Positions 10,182-23,652 are shown, counted from the first letter of the stretch. The stretch: 64,000 nt of DNA from Stomorhina lunata (GCA_933228675.1 OW121741.1:133541806-133605805), one strand, 5' to 3'. Translations and numbers: made by a program. The notes: a model not told the origin generated them from the sequence alone.

Positions 10182-12950
10182 TCTATGGAAAAATAGTTGT
10201 CTATAGAAATTTTTAAATATACATAGAAATTTTATTCATTATTTTATTACGAAAAATATTCCATAGAAAAGATTTTTTATAAAAAAAAATTAGAAAAATG
10301 TTTCGTTATAAAAATGTTTCTTAAGAAAATTTGTCCTCATAAAAATTTTCCTATAAAGAATTTTTCGTTATTTAAATTTTTCGTTATTAAAAGTTTCCTA
10401 TAGAAAATTTTTCGTTACAAAAACTTTTTTATAGAACGTTTTTAGTTATAAAAATTTTTCTATAGAAAATAGTTCGCTATAAAAATTTTTCTATAGAAAA
10501 TTGTTCGGTATAAATATTTTTCTATAGAAAACTTTTCGGTATAAAAATTTTTCTATAGAAAATTTTTCGGTTAATATTTGTTCTATAGAAAATTTTTCGG
10601 TATCAAAACTTTTCTATAGAAAATTTTTCGGTATAAAAATTTTTCTATAGAAAATTTTTCGGTACAAAAAATTTTCTATGGAAAATTTTTCGGTACAAAA
10701 ATTTTTCTATAGAAAATTTTTCGGTACAAAAATTTTTCTATAGAAAATTTTTCGGTATAAAAATTTTTCTATAGAAAATTTTTCGGTACAAAAATTTTTC
10801 TATAGAAAATTTTTCGGTACAAAAATTTTTCTATAGAAAATTTTTCGGTACAAAAATTTTTCTATAGAAAATTTTTCGGTACAAAAATTTTTCTATAGAA
10901 ATTTTTTTGGTACAAAAATTTTTCTATAGAAAATTTTTCGGTACAAAAACTTTTCTATAGAAAATTTTTCGGTACAAAAATTTTTCTATAGAAAATTTTT
11001 CGTTATAAAAATTTTTCTATAGAAAATTTTTCGTTATAAAAATTTTTCTATAGAAAATTTTTCGTTATATAAATTTTTCTATAGAAAATTTTTCGGTACA
11101 AAAATTTTTCTATAGAAAATTTTTCGGTACAAAAATTTTTCTATAGAAAATTTTTCGGAACAAAAATTTTTCTATAGAAAATTTTTCGGTACAAAAATTT
11201 TTCTATAGAAAATTTTTCGGTACAAAGATTTTTCTATAGAAAATTTGCTGTATAAAAATTTTTCTATAGAAATTTCTCGGAACAAAAATTTTTCTATAGA
11301 AAATCTTTCGATTCAAAAATTTTTCTATAGTTTTATTTTTTTATAGAAAATTTTTCGGTATAAAAATTTCTCTATAGAACATTTTTCATTATAAAAATTT
11401 TTTTATAGAAAATTTTTCGGGATAAAAATTTCTCTATAGAAAATTTTTCGGTATAAAAATTGTTTTATAGAAAATTTTTCGGCATAAAAATTTTTCTTTA
11501 AAAAATTTTTCGGTATAAAAATTTTTCTTTAGAAAATTTTTCGGTATAAAAATTTTTTTATAGAAAATTTTTCGGTATTAAAATTTTTCTTTAGAAAATT
11601 TTTCGGTAGAGCAATTTTTCTATAGAAAATTTTTTGGTATAAAAATTTTTCTATAGAATATTTTTTGGTATAAAAATTTTTCTTTAGAAAATTTTTCGGT
11701 ACAAAAATTTTTCTATAGTAAATTTTTCATTATAAAAATTTTTGTTATAAAAATTTTTCTATAAAAAATTTTCGTTATAAAAATGTTTTCCAAAAGAAAA
11801 TTTTTCTTTATCGAAAATTTTTCGTAAGAAAATTTTTTCTATAGTAAATTTTTCATTATAAAAATTTTTCTATAGAAAATTTTTAGTTTCAAAAAATTTT
11901 CCTATAGAAAATTTTTCGTTATAAAAATTTTTCTATAGAAAATTTTTCGTTATATAAATTTTTCTATAGAAAATTTTTCGTTATATAAATTTTTCTATAG
12001 AAAATTTTTCGTAATATAAATTTTTCTATAGAAAATTTTTCGTTATAAAAATTTTTCTATAGAAAATTTTTCGTTATAAAAATTTTTATTTAGAAAATTT
12101 TTCGTTATAAAAATTTTTCCTTTGAAAGTTTTTCGTTATAAAAATTTTTCTTTAGAAAATTTTTCGTTATAAAAATTTTTCTTTAGAAAATTTTTTGTTA
12201 TAAAAATTTTTTTTTAGAAAATTTTTCGTTATAAAAATTTTTCTTTAGAAAATTTTTCGTTATAAAAATTTTTTTTTAGAAAATTTTTCGTTATAAAAAT
12301 TTTTCTTTAGAAAATTTTTCGTTATAAAAATTTTTCTTTAGAAAATTTTTCGTTATAAAAATTTTTCTTTAGAAAATTTTTCGTTATACAGATTTTTCTG
12401 TAGAAAACTTTTCGTTAAACAAACTTTTCCATAGAAAATTTTTCTTTAGAAAATTTTTCGTTATAAAAATTTTTCTTTAGAAAATTTTTCGTTATAAAAA
12501 TTCTTCTTTACAAAATTTTTCGTTATAAAAATTTATCTTTAGAAAATTTTTCGTTATACAGATTTTTCTGTAGAAAGCTTTTCGTTAAACAAACTTTTCA
12601 ATAGACAATTTTTCGTTATACAAATTTTTCCTAAGAAAATTTTTAGTTATAAAAATGTTTCTATAGTTAAAAATAATATAAAAATTTTTCATTTTTTCTG
12701 CGGATAAGTGTCATTTTTAAAAATTTTTCGATAAGAAATTTGTCGTTATTGTCCTATAGAAATGTATTTGTTATAAATTTTTTTTATAGAAATGTTCTTG
12801 TTATAAATTTTTTTCCACAGAAAGATTCTTGTTATACAAATTTTTCTATAGAGAAGTTTTCGTTATAAAAATGTTTCTATAGAAAATTTTTTGTTATCAA
12901 AATTTTTCTATAGAAAGTTTTTCGTTCTAAAAATTTTTTAATATCTATTT
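10182..12950 (+). repeat. 31-bp tandem array, CTATAG with CGGTAC and CGTTAT subfamilies
   Basis: About 89 units. The left and central part (about 10500-11700) uses CGGTAT or CGGTAC as second half. The right part (about 11890-12600) uses CGTTAT, and from about 12085 the first half is CTTTAG instead of CTATAG. The unit length stays at 31 bp through these changes, for example CTATAG plus A4T5 plus CGGTAC plus A5T5. Subfamilies occupy contiguous domains, which points to local amplification. Edges are degenerate. The open frame on the minus strand at 12877-13083 is a translation of the array edge. Confidence 0.97.
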
Positions 12951-14369
12951 TTTTTCGTAGATTCTGGTCTAAATTTGGTTTTTTTGGTAATTTCTTAGAA
13001 GCATGCCCCATTGTGCATGATGGATCTCTAAAAACGGATGCGTAAATTAAATAGTTTTTGTAATTTATTATAACCGTTGACATGTTTATTGCGCTGTCAT
13101 AACAATTTCATTAAAGTGTAAAATTTTACAAATGACTCTAATTCTTTTAATTGTCTATTTTTTCAAAACCGTCCGTCTATCATAAATATTTTTATCCGTT
13201 GTTTATGTTAAATATTTTTTGTCTACCTTTTTTTGGAAATTTCTATGTATGTACGAGTAATTTGTGGTTGATATAAATAATTGTGGAAACGCAATTAAAT
13301 ACAAAAGTAAAGTTTAAATAAAACGAACCCAGATTGAATTCATAATTATGAAATTTAATTGTGAAATGAATTTTTAAAGTGAATTTGTTTATGGTTCATT
13401 TTATCTGAACCAGACTATAATTTCAACATTTTCATAAAATAATTCATGCTTTAGCCTCTAGCCCCAATAATACTGGTCATAATTGCGGTATACAAAGTTT
13501 AATATTTTACAGAAAAATAAAGTTAAAATATGCAAATATCGTTGGATATAAATAAAGTTATATAGAGCGAGAGAAAATCGGAATAATATTGTAAATAATA
13601 TACAACAGTTGAAAATAGCCTGACATTAAGTGTTTTTTTTTATGTTCAATTCAATGACATCATTTTAAAATGTCAAACATGTATGACACTTTATATGTAT
13701 GTATTTATGTATTTGTATAGAAAATTTTTAAACTAATACATACAACAAAAAATTTTATCATTAAATTGATTTCTAATTGTTTGTAGTTTGTTTAAAATTA
13801 GTGGTTTATTGCCAAAAGGTCAATTCGTTTAGAGGAGAAACTCACACATGCTTGCATACACACAAACCAACTGGCAAACATTAACTCACTCATACATACA
13901 ACAAATCATATTTCCATATTTTATGATAAAAGCGACAACGAACGAACATTTACACACAAAAACTCATTGAGTTTATAATTATTGGAAATTTTAAATTTAA
14001 TACGTACGAGTATGTAGGAAATTTAACAATAATTTAATTGAGTTTGGTTGATTTATGGCCTATGAGTCATTTGGGAATATTAATTATTCATACGTAGTGG
14101 AGTGCACTTTTTCCTATACATATTTAGATACTGAACAATTTGCTTAATTTTACAAATTGTTATTGCAAATTGTATTTATACAATATTGTGATTAAATTTA
14201 TAAAATAGCTGATATAATGCAGTCCAGATGATTGAAACTAAAATTATGAAATTTGGCTAAAGTAAAAATAAGTTAGTGGTAAGGCAGTGCTAAATTTGAT
14301 AACTTAGAAAGTACCAAAGTAAAGACTACAAACATTCTTTGTATTGACAGATTTATTTCGGTTAAAAAA
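12951..14369. other. spacer, no gene seen
   Basis: This is AT-rich sequence with ATGTATGTATTTATG near 13695 and a CA-rich stretch (about 13840-13905). No domain-bearing frame, RNA gene or clear mobile element could be recognised. Confidence 0.6.
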
Positions 14370-16378
14370 TTTTGACATACAATTTTTTTATAGTAAAATT
14401 TTGATATGAAATTTTTTTCTATAGAAAAACTTTTGATATGAAATTTTTTCTATAGAAAAAATTTTGATATGAAATTTTTTCTTTAGAACAAATTTTGATA
14501 TGAAATTTTTTCTATAGAAAAAATTTTGATATGAAATTGTTTCTATAGCAAAAACTTGGATATGAAATTTTTTCAAAAGAAAAAATTTTGATATGAAATT
14601 TTTTGTATAGAAAAAATTTTGATATGAAATTTTTTCTATAGAAAAAATTTTGATATGAAATTTTTTCTATAGAAAAAATTTAGATATGAAACTTTTTCTA
14701 TAGAAAAAATTTAGATATGAAACTTTTTCTATAGAAAAAATTTAGATATGAAACTTTTTCTATAGAAAAAATTTTGATATGAAATTTTTTCTATAGAAAA
14801 AATTTTGATATGAAATTTTTTCTATAGAAAAAATTTTGATATGAAATTTTTTCTATAGAAAAAATTTTGATATGAAATTTTTTCTATAGCAAAAATTTTG
14901 ATATGAAATTTTTTCTATAGAAAAAATTTTGATATGGAATTTTTTCTATTGAAATTTTTATATGATATTTTTTCCATAGAAAAAATTTTAATATGAAATT
15001 TTTTCTATAGAAAAAATTTTAATATGAAATTTTTTCTATAGAAAAAATTTTGGTATGAAATTTTTTCTATAGCAAACATTTTGCTATGAAATTTTTTCTA
15101 TACAAAAAATTTTGATATGAAATTTTTTCTATAGAAAAAATTTTGATATGAAATTTTTTCTATAGAAAAAATTTTGATATGAAATTTTGATATTTTTTCT
15201 ATAGAAAAAATTTTGATATGAAATTTTTTCTATAGAAAAAATTTTGATATGAAATTTTTTCTATAGAAAAAATTTTGATATGAAATTTTTTCTATAGAAA
15301 AAAATTTTGATATGAAATTTTTTCTATAGAAAAAATTTTGATATGAAATTTTTTCTATAGAAAAAATTTTAATATGAAATTTTTTCTTTAAAAAAATTTT
15401 TGATATGCAATTTTTTCTATAGAAAAATTTTGATATGAAATTTTTTCTACAGAAAAAATTTTGATATAAAGTTTTTTTCTATAGAAAACATTTTGATATG
15501 AAATTTTTTCTATAGAAAAAATTTCGATATGAAATATTTTCTATAGAAAAAATTTTGATATGAAATTTTTTCTATAGAAAAAATTTTGATATGAAATTTT
15601 TTCTATAGAAAAAATTTTGATATGAAATTTTTTCTATAGAAAAAATTTTGATATGAAATTTTTTCTATAGCAAACATTTTGCTATGAAATTTTTTCTATA
15701 GAAAAAATTTTGATATGAAACTTTGTCTATAGAAAAAATTTTGATATGAAATTTTTTCTATAGAAAAAATTTTGAAATCAAATTTTTTCTATAAAAAAAA
15801 TGTTGACATGAAATATTTTCTATAGAAAAAATTTTGATGTGAAATTTTTTCTATAGAAAAAATTTTGATGTGAAATTTTTTCTATAGAAAAAATTTTGAT
15901 GTGAAATTTTTTCTATAGAAAAAATTTTGATATGAAATTTTTTCTATAGAAAAAATTTTGATATGAAATTTTTCCTATAGAAAAAATTTTGATATGAAAT
16001 TTTTTCTATAGAAAAAATTTTAATATGAAATTTTTTCTATAGAAAAAATTTTGATATGAAATTTTTTCTATTGAAATTTTGATATGATATTTTGTCCATA
16101 GAAAAAATTTTGATATGAAATTTTTTCTATAGAAAAAATTTTGATATGAAATTTTTTCTATAGAAAAAATTTTGATATGAAATTTTTTCTATAGAAAAAA
16201 TTTTTATATGAAATTTTTTCTATAGAAAAAATTTTGATATGAAATTTTTTCTATAGAAAAAATTTTGATATGAAATTTTTTCTATAGAAAATATATTGAT
16301 ATGAAATGTTTTCTATAGAAAAAATTTTGATATGAAATTTTTTCTATAGAAAACATTTTGATATGAAATTTTTTTCCA
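14370..16378 (+). repeat. 31-bp tandem array, CTATAG/GATATG type
   Basis: About 64 units of CTATAG, A6T4, GATATG, A3T6. The 31-bp spacing is read directly (CTATAG at 15129 and 15160). Variant units recur in clusters: three TAGATATGAAAC units at 14691-14770, three GATGTG units at 15836-15903, and CAAACATTTTGCTATG units at about 15071 and 15671. The recurrence of this last rare variant 600 bp apart, with similar neighbours, suggests a higher-order duplication inside the array. The open frame at 14388-14576 is array sequence. Confidence 0.97.
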
Positions 16379-16680
16379 CAGGTTGGCGGAATGGCTCAAT
16401 CTCCTATAGTTTCCAAGAAAATCAAAGTTTTATATTTTCATATCAATTTTTTTAAAAAATTGGGTTTAAATACAAATTTTGAAATTTTTTTTGGTGATCA
16501 CAGATTTTAACCCAAATGGCTCTATCTTCTTTAGTTTTTTATATAAAAATTTTCAAAAAATTGGGTTTTAGTACGAATTTTGAAATTTTTTTTAGTGATC
16601 ACAAATTTTTGCCCAAATCTCCTTTAATTTCCAAGAAAGTCAAAACATTATTTCGTATTAATTGCAAACTTAAAATCTAA
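16379..16680. repeat. degenerate roughly 100-127-bp tandem repeat, three partial copies
   Basis: Segments beginning GGCTCAATCTCC (16391), GGCTCTATCTTC (16518) and CCAAATCTCC (about 16613) are each followed by related text. The strongest pair is AAATTGGGTTT...GAAATTTTTTTTGGTGATCAC against the same phrase about 100 bp later. It directly abuts the satellite on its left. No coding potential is seen. Confidence 0.6.
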
Positions 16681-17860
16681 AACTGTCATATGTTTTGAAA
16701 GTTTAATTGAAAACTTTAACCTTAGCGACAACTTGTTTTCTATACTTTTTACTTAAATCATAAATATTTCGAAATCTAACACGTGTAAGTATTATCCGAA
16801 TACATTTATTAACACGTCCCTATAATTTACTAAAAACAATTTCTACAATATAGATATTTTAATATATTTACTTTAAGTATGAGACTGATAGAAAATCATT
16901 TATATTTCTATAATAATATACTCATGGCCGGTACCCGAAGTAAGAAAGTACTTATTTAGTACTAAACAAGTGTTCAGTCGTTGTAGATTGTAGTTGTCCA
17001 GGTTAAATGGCGCTTTGGTAACTCGTATATAATTATTATCTTTTAAATTGAAATGTCAACCATAAAACACTGACAATGAGCGAAAGCAAAAGCGAAAAGC
17101 AGCAAAATGTACAATTGTAAGCTCAGACCCAGCGAAGAACAGTCATTGAGCCTTGAGTCAAGGATGCCAGCAAAACCAAAACATCCAACCAAAACCACTT
17201 TCTATTCTATAATCAACAAGAGTAATAATTATATGTACGAGTACAATAAAAAATAAAGGAAGGACAAGTTGAATACCAAGAACCAGATTCCGACTAAGAG
17301 TCAGAGTAAAGACAAAGTTTATTTTAGTAATTTTTGTTTTTATTTTTTAATTTTATTATTTTCAAGTATTTTCATATACTAAATATTTATATAAATTTTT
17401 GTTGTTCTTATATCTTTCGCCACCAATATTCGTTTAAAGTTATTTAGAGAAGAGAAGCGGCTGAGGAGTACTCGGGCGAGCAGCAGCATCAACAGCGACA
17501 ACAGCGCCCCATTTACAAATTTAAATTTACTTTGGCACATCATAGAAGAATGAGCATGAATTTTGTTTTTTACTTTTTTTATATATTTGTATGTATAAGT
17601 ACGTATTATAATTGTATATGTGTGTTGATGTGCTTTTGTATGAATATGTTTTCGTTGTGGCCTTGTAAGAAGGCTAAATGCAAAATGAACAGAAGGACTA
17701 ATATTTTACTGTCGCATTTGCATGAACATTAATTCTTTTCTTTTTTTTTTGCTCCAAAAGCAGAGACAAAAAGAAAATATAACAAGATTTTTTTCGCTAA
17801 GACCAAAAAAACGGGAAGGAAGTTAAAATTTTTTAAGTATTAGGATGAGCATAACGAAAT
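16681..17860. other. spacer with a small GC-richer patch
   Basis: Most of this is plain AT-rich DNA. The interval 17060-17180 and the interval 17450-17510 (GCAGCAGCATCAACAGCGACAACAGCG) are richer in G+C. A 41-nt frame at 17076-17116 (ATGAGCGAAAGC...) ends at a GTAAGC that could be a splice donor. It is too short to support a gene, and I call none. Confidence 0.5.
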
Positions 17861-17956
17861 TTTTTTTTTTGAGAACGAAAAATTTTCTTTAAAAAATCGT
17901 TATAACGTTAAATTTTCTATAGAAAAATTTTTATAATATATATAATATAAATTTTT
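17861..17956. repeat. short degenerate satellite patch
   Basis: A few decayed units of the CTATAG family (CTATAGAAAAATTTTTATAA) precede the SINE. They are in the same orientation as the large array that resumes at 18376, so the SINE and the next repeat interrupt the array edge. Confidence 0.7.
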
Positions 17957-18269
17957 ATATATATATATATAATTCCCCGACAACATTCCAATTGGAACAA
18001 GGGGTACTCTCTCAGGCAATGAGCTGCATCCGATTCTATTTTTAGACTCATTGAAAGGGACCTACGTTTAAACTCGGCTCCGAACGGCAAATGCATTAGT
18101 TAGAGAAGTTTTACATAGCCTAATACTCAATAACCAGTGGCTCGCTGAGTTATGAGGTGAACCGTCGCTTTTTGAAAATTTATTTTTTCAAGTGAGTCTG
18201 GCCAGGGATCGAACTTGGGCCTCTGGTATGCTAGGCGGATGACTAACCTGCTATACCACGGCGGTTCAC
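17957..18269 (-). mobile_element. tRNA-Ala-like SINE, copy 2
   Basis: Nearly identical to the copy at 4321-4637, in the same orientation. The A box lies at the complement of 18247-18258, the B box at the complement of 18205-18215, and a (TA)n tail at 17957-17971. The anticodon-arm region reads CGCCTAGCAT here, one change from copy 1. No target-site duplication is visible. The head end is followed by a different repeat (18271-18372) and the tail end by decayed satellite, so one or both flanks may have been rearranged. A minus-strand open frame over 18127-18477 spans the SINE and satellite and is not a gene. Confidence 0.87.
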
Positions 18270-18270
18270 G

Positions 18271-18372
18271 CCCAAATCCCAAAATCTGTCCAAATCTGTT
18301 ACATTTATTTATTAATGTAACAGACCAATTTATTGATAAAGGCCAAAAAATGTTTGCGGAGAAACCAAATTT
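18271..18372. repeat. dispersed hairpin repeat, copy 1
   Basis: It shares about 80 bp with 42591-42675. The shared core is a hairpin at 18295-18324 with perfect 11-bp arms (TCTGTTACATT and its complement around TATTTATT), followed by CAATTTATTGATAAA and GCCAAAAAATGTTTGCGGAG. Both copies end near AACCAAATT, although the second continues further. It is probably a fragment of a mobile element of unknown class. Confidence 0.7.
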
Positions 18373-18375
18373 AAT

Positions 18376-21300
18376 ACAAAAAAATTTTAATAACGAAAAA
18401 TTTTTATGACGAAAAATTTTGTATAGAAAAATTTTGTGTAGAAAAATTTTGTATAGAAAAATTTTGTGTAGAAACATTTTTGTAACAAAAAATTTTCTAT
18501 AGAAAAAATTTTATAATAAAACATTTTCTATAGAAAAATTTTTATAACTGAAAATTTTCTAAAGAAACATTTTTATAACGAAAAATTTTCTATAGACAAA
18601 TTTTCATAACAAAAAATGTTCTATAGAAAAATTTTTATAATAAAAAACTTTTATAACCAAACATTTTCTATAGAAAGATTTAAATAACTAAAAATATTGT
18701 ATATAAAAAGGTTTTCATAACAAAAGATTTTCTATAGAAAAATTTTAATAACGAAAAATTAACTGGAAACTTTATTTAAAAACTTTTTTAAACAAAAATT
18801 TTTTTTAACAAAAAATTTATAAGAAAAATTTTATAACTAAAATTTTCAATAGATTTTTTTTGTTTTTAATAATTTTATAACGAATAATTTTTAGGAAAAG
18901 CTTTTGTAACGGAAAAAACTCTATATAAAATATTTTATAAGAAAAAAACATAAATAGAAAAATTTTCATAACGAAAAATTTTCTATAGAAAAATTTTTAT
19001 AACGAAAAATTTTCTATAAGAAAAATTTTATAACTAAAAATTTTTTATGGAAAAATTAAAAATAAACAAAAAATTTTATAATGACAAATTTTCTATAGAA
19101 ATTTTTTATAGAAGATTTTTTATAACGAAAAATTTTCTATTGAAGAATTTTTATATTTTTTTAGATTTTCTAAATTTTTGAACCCTAAAATTGTCTTTAG
19201 AAACATTTTTATAACGAAAAATTTTCTTTAGAAAAATTTTTACAAAGAAAAATTTTCTGTAGAAAAATTTTAATAACAAAAAATTTTCTATAAAAAAGTT
19301 TTTATAACGAAAAATTTTCTGAAGAGACATTTTTATAACATAAAATTTTCTATAGTTAAATTATTATAACAAAAGATAGAAACATTTTTATAACGAAAAA
19401 TTTTTTTAACCAAAAATTTTCTGTAGAAAGTTTATATAACGAAAAATCTCAATATCAAAAAATTTTCGATAGAAAATTTTTTATAACTAAAAATTTTGTA
19501 TAGAAAAATTTTTATAACAAAACATTTTGTATAGAAAAATTTGTATAGGAAAAATTTTCTATAGAAAAATGTTTATAATTAAAAACTTTCTATTGAAAAA
19601 TTTTTATAACAAACAATTTTCTACAGTTAAATTTTTATAACAAAATATAGAAACATTTTTTAACGAAAACTTTTCTGTACAACGATAAATCTTCTATAGC
19701 GAAATTTGTATAAAGAAAAATTTTTTATAGAAAAATGTATATAACGAAAATTTTCTGTAGAAAAATTTTTATAACGAGAAATTTTCTATGGGAATATTTT
19801 TAAAACGAAAAATCTTCCATAGAATTTTTTTAATGAAAAGTTTTCTATAGAAATATTTTTATATCGAAAAATTTTTATATCGAAAAATTTACAATAGAAA
19901 ATTTTATTAAACGAATAATTTATAGAAAAATTTTATAACCAAACATTTTTATAACGAAAAATTTTCTATAAAAATATTTTAATGGAAAAATTTTTATAAC
20001 GAAAAATTTTCTATTGAAGAATTTTTATGTTTTTTTTTAGATTTTTATAGCGAAAAATTTTCAAAACTTTTGAATCTTAAATTTGTCTTTAGAAACATTT
20101 TTATAACGGAAAATTTTTTATAGAAAAACTTTTACAACAAAAAGTTTTCTATAGAAAAACTTTTACAACAAAAAGTTTTCTATAGAAAAACTTTTACAAC
20201 AAAAAGTTTTCTATAGAAAAATTTTAATAACGAAAAATTTTCTATAGAAAAATTTTAATAACGAAAAATTTTCTATGGAAAAATTTTTATAACGAAAAAT
20301 TTTCTATAGAAAAATTTTTATAACGAGAAACTTTCTTTAGAAAAATTTTTGAAACGAAAAATCTTCCATATAATTTTTTTTTAACGTAAAGTTTTCTATA
20401 GAAATATTTTTATATAGAAAAATTTTTATATTTTATTAAACGAAAAATTTATAGAAAAATTTTATAACCAAAAAGTTTTATAACGAAAAATTTTCTATAG
20501 AAATATTTTTATAGAAGAATTTTTATAACGAAAAATTTTCTATTGAAGAATTTTTATATTTTTTTTTAGATTTTTATAGCGAAAAATTTTCAAAACTTTT
20601 GAATCTTAAATTTGTCTTTAGAAACATTTTTATAACGGAAAATTTTTTATAGAAAAACTTTTACAACAAAAAGTTTTCTATAGAAAAACTTTTACAACAA
20701 AAAGTTTTCTATAGAAAAACTTTTACAACAAAAAGTTTTCTATAGAAAAATTTTAATAACGAAAAATTTTCTATAGAAAAATTTTAATAACGAAAAATTT
20801 TCTATAGAAAAATTTTTATAACGAAAAATTTTCTATAGAAAAATTTTTATAACTATAAACTTTCTTTAGAAATATTTTTGAAACGAAAAATCTTCCATAT
20901 AATTTTTTTTAACGTAAAGTTTTCTATAGAAATATTTTTATATAGAAAAATTTTTATATTTTATTAAACGAAAAATTTATAGAAAAATTTTATAACCAAA
21001 AATTTTTATAACGAAAAATTTTCTATAGAAAAATTTTTATAACGAGAAACTTTCTTTAGAAATATTTTTGAAACGAAAAATCTTCCATATAATTTTTTTT
21101 AACGTAAAGTTTTCTATAGAAATATTTTTATATAGAAAAATTTTTATATTTTATTAAACGAAAAATTTATAGAAAAATTTTATAACCAAAAATTTTTATA
21201 ACGAAAAATTTTCTATAGAAATATTTTTATAGAGGAATTTTTATAACGAAAAATTTTCTATTGAAGAATTTTTATATTTTTTTTTTAGATTTTTATAGCG

Positions 21301-22050
21301 AAAAATTTTCAAAACTTTTGAATCTTAAATTTGTCTTTAGAAACATTGTTATAACGGAAAATTTTCTATAGAAAAATTTTAATAACGAAAAATTTTCTAT
21401 AGAAAAATGTTTATAACGAAAAATTTTCTATAGAATAATTTTTATAACGAAAAATATTTTGTAGAAAAATGTTTATAATGAAAAATTTTCTATAGAAAAA
21501 TTTTTAAAACGAAAAATTTTCTATACAAAATTTGTTATAACTAAAAATATTTGAAAAATTTTGATATTGTAATATTATAACCAAAAATTTTCTACAGAAA
21601 CATCTATATAACGAAAGTTTTCTATAGAAACAATTTCTGAAGAAGAATTTTTTATAGAAAAAATTTTATTATTCAAATTTTATACAGAAAATTTTTTTTA
21701 ACCTAAAATTTTGTATAGGAAAATTTTCTATAGAAAAATTTTAATAGCGAAAAATTTTCTATAGAAAAACTTTTATAACGAAAAATTTTCTCTGCCAAAA
21801 GTTTTATAACGAAAAATTTTCTATAGAAAAATTTTTATAACGAAATATTTTCTTAAGAAAAATTTTTATAACCTATAGAAAAGTTTTTATAATGGAAAAT
21901 TTACTAATGAAAAATTTTCTGTACAAAAATTTTTAAAATTAAAATTTTTTCATAGAAAAATTTTCATAATGAAAGAAAATTTTTATCATTAAGTAAATTT
22001 TTGATTAACAAGAACTTTGTGTAGAAATTTTTTTTAAAGAAACAATTTTG
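18376..22050 (-). repeat. 31-bp tandem array, CTATAG/CGTTAT type, inverted
   Basis: On the plus strand units read CTATAG, A5T5, ATAACG, A5T4, which is the reverse complement of the 2108-3797 family. About 118 units fit, but the block is much more degenerate than the others and contains higher-order repeats (see 19790-21350). Long A/T runs, unit truncations and GAATCTTAAATTTGTC inserts interrupt the 31-bp register. Confidence 0.93.
19790..21350. repeat. higher-order repeat, about 529 bp with nested 190-bp duplication
   Basis: Marker phrases that are not part of the basic unit recur. TGAATCTTAAATTTGTC is at 20071, 20600 and 21319. TCTTCCATA is at 19812, 20362, 20891 and 21081. The spacings are 529 and 719 bp for the first, and 550, 529 and 190 bp for the second. 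719 equals 529 plus 190, so one copy gained an extra 190-bp segment. Whole blocks of about 17 satellite units have thus been duplicated as one. Confidence 0.88.
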
Positions 22051-22629
22051 GAATATTTTTTGGCTCCCTCCTACTAATCACATATATAACATCTCGATTA
22101 TTCACTTTAAATGGAGAAGAAAGAATATTCAACGATTTTTCTGGCAGGTTGCCTGCCTACATTCACTTACATCTTAACATCTGCAGAACAAAGTAGCGAA
22201 CATAAATGGCCAGGCCAAAGGAAACTAAAGGAAAGAAATGAAAATTAAATAATAGTAACCAATTTATACAGGATACAAGTCGATATTAAAGAATCATACA
22301 AAAATATACAAAATTTGAGAACATTTTTCTCAACAATACATTGAGAAAAAATTTTTCTTAAAAAATTTTGTGTAATAAAACTTAAGGCTTGAATTTGTCA
22401 ATAATAAAGATACAAGGAAGTTTTCTTATATTTTTTTTTATTCGAAGGTACATTTTGTAGGGTGTCTAGTTATAGCTTAAATTTTTGTTTCACAATGAAA
22501 AATTTGCGTTTCTTACAAACTGCAGCAGAAATAAAGTCGCAACATTAATTTTCTTATGTACACACACTCACACTCATACATACATGGATAAATATTAGTC
22601 CGTTTTCCGCATGAATATTTTTTATAAAT
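22051..22629. other. spacer, no gene seen
   Basis: This is AT-rich spacer with a CA-rich stretch (ACACACTCACACTCATACATACATGG, split across 22561-22586). No frame, RNA or element is recognised. Confidence 0.6.
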
Positions 22630-23652
22630 GTATAAAAGTTTCTTTATAGAAAATTTTTTGTTATAAAAGTTTCTTTACTTTTTTTTATAAAAATTTCTCT
22701 ATAGAAATTTGTTCGTTATATAAAATTTGTCTACAAAAACTTTTCCTTTAGAAAATTTTGTATAGAAAATTTGTCGCTATAAAAATGTTATGATATAAAC
22801 AGATTTCTATCGGAATTTATTGCTATAAAAAATTTCGATTGAAAATATTTTGCTATAAAAATTTTTCTATGGAAAAATTCTCGCTATTAAAATTTTTTTA
22901 TAGAAGATTGTTAGCTGTGAAAATTTTCCATAGAAACATTTTTCTATAGAATATTTTTTGCTATAAAAATTTTTTTATCAAAAACTTTTTGCTATTAAAA
23001 ATTTTTTTGTAGAAAATTTTTCGCTATAATTTTTTTTTATACAAAATTTTTCGCTATAAAATTTTTTTTATACAAAATTTTTCGCTATAAAAATTTTTTT
23101 ATACAATATTTTTCCCTATAAAAATACAAAATATTTCCCTATAAAGCGTTTTCTATTGAAAATTTTTCGCTTTAAACATTTTTTTTATAGAAAATAATTC
23201 GCTATAAAAATTTGTATATAGATAATTATTCGCTATAAGAGTTTTTCTACCAAAAATATTCCACTGTAAAAGTTTTCTTTAGAAAATTTTTCGATATAAA
23301 AATTTTTCTATAGAAAAATTTTCGTTATGACGATCTCCCCCTTATAAAAATGTTTCTTAAGATAATTATTCCTTAATAAAATTTGTTATAGAAAATTCTT
23401 TTTATAAAAATTTTTCTATAGAAAATTTTTCGTTATAAAAACTTTTCTACAGTAAATTTTTATTTATAAAAATGTTTCTATAAAAAATTTTTTGTATAAA
23501 AAATTTTCTATAGAAAATTTTTCATAATAAAAATTTTTCTATAGAACATTTTTCGCTATAAAATTTTTCTATAAAATTTTTTTTTGCTACAAAAACTTGT
23601 CTATGGAAAATTTTTCGGTATAAAAATTTTTCAATAGAAAATTTTTATAAAA
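22630..23652 (+). repeat. degenerate tandem array, CTATAG/CGCTAT and CGTTAT type
   Basis: Decayed units of the CTATAG family in forward orientation, many with TTCGCTAT as second half. The register is loose and the units are short or broken, so this is probably an old, no longer homogenised array. It ends at a non-satellite insert at about 23653. Confidence 0.85.

Noticed and set aside
17076..17116. Mini-exon starting ATGAGCGAAAGC and ending at GTAAGC
   Set aside because: It is only 41 nt, with no supporting promoter or downstream exon, and is likely by chance in 64 kb.
18127..18477. 116-codon minus-strand open frame
   Set aside because: It runs through the SINE, the hairpin repeat and satellite units. 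It is a mosaic of non-coding repeats.
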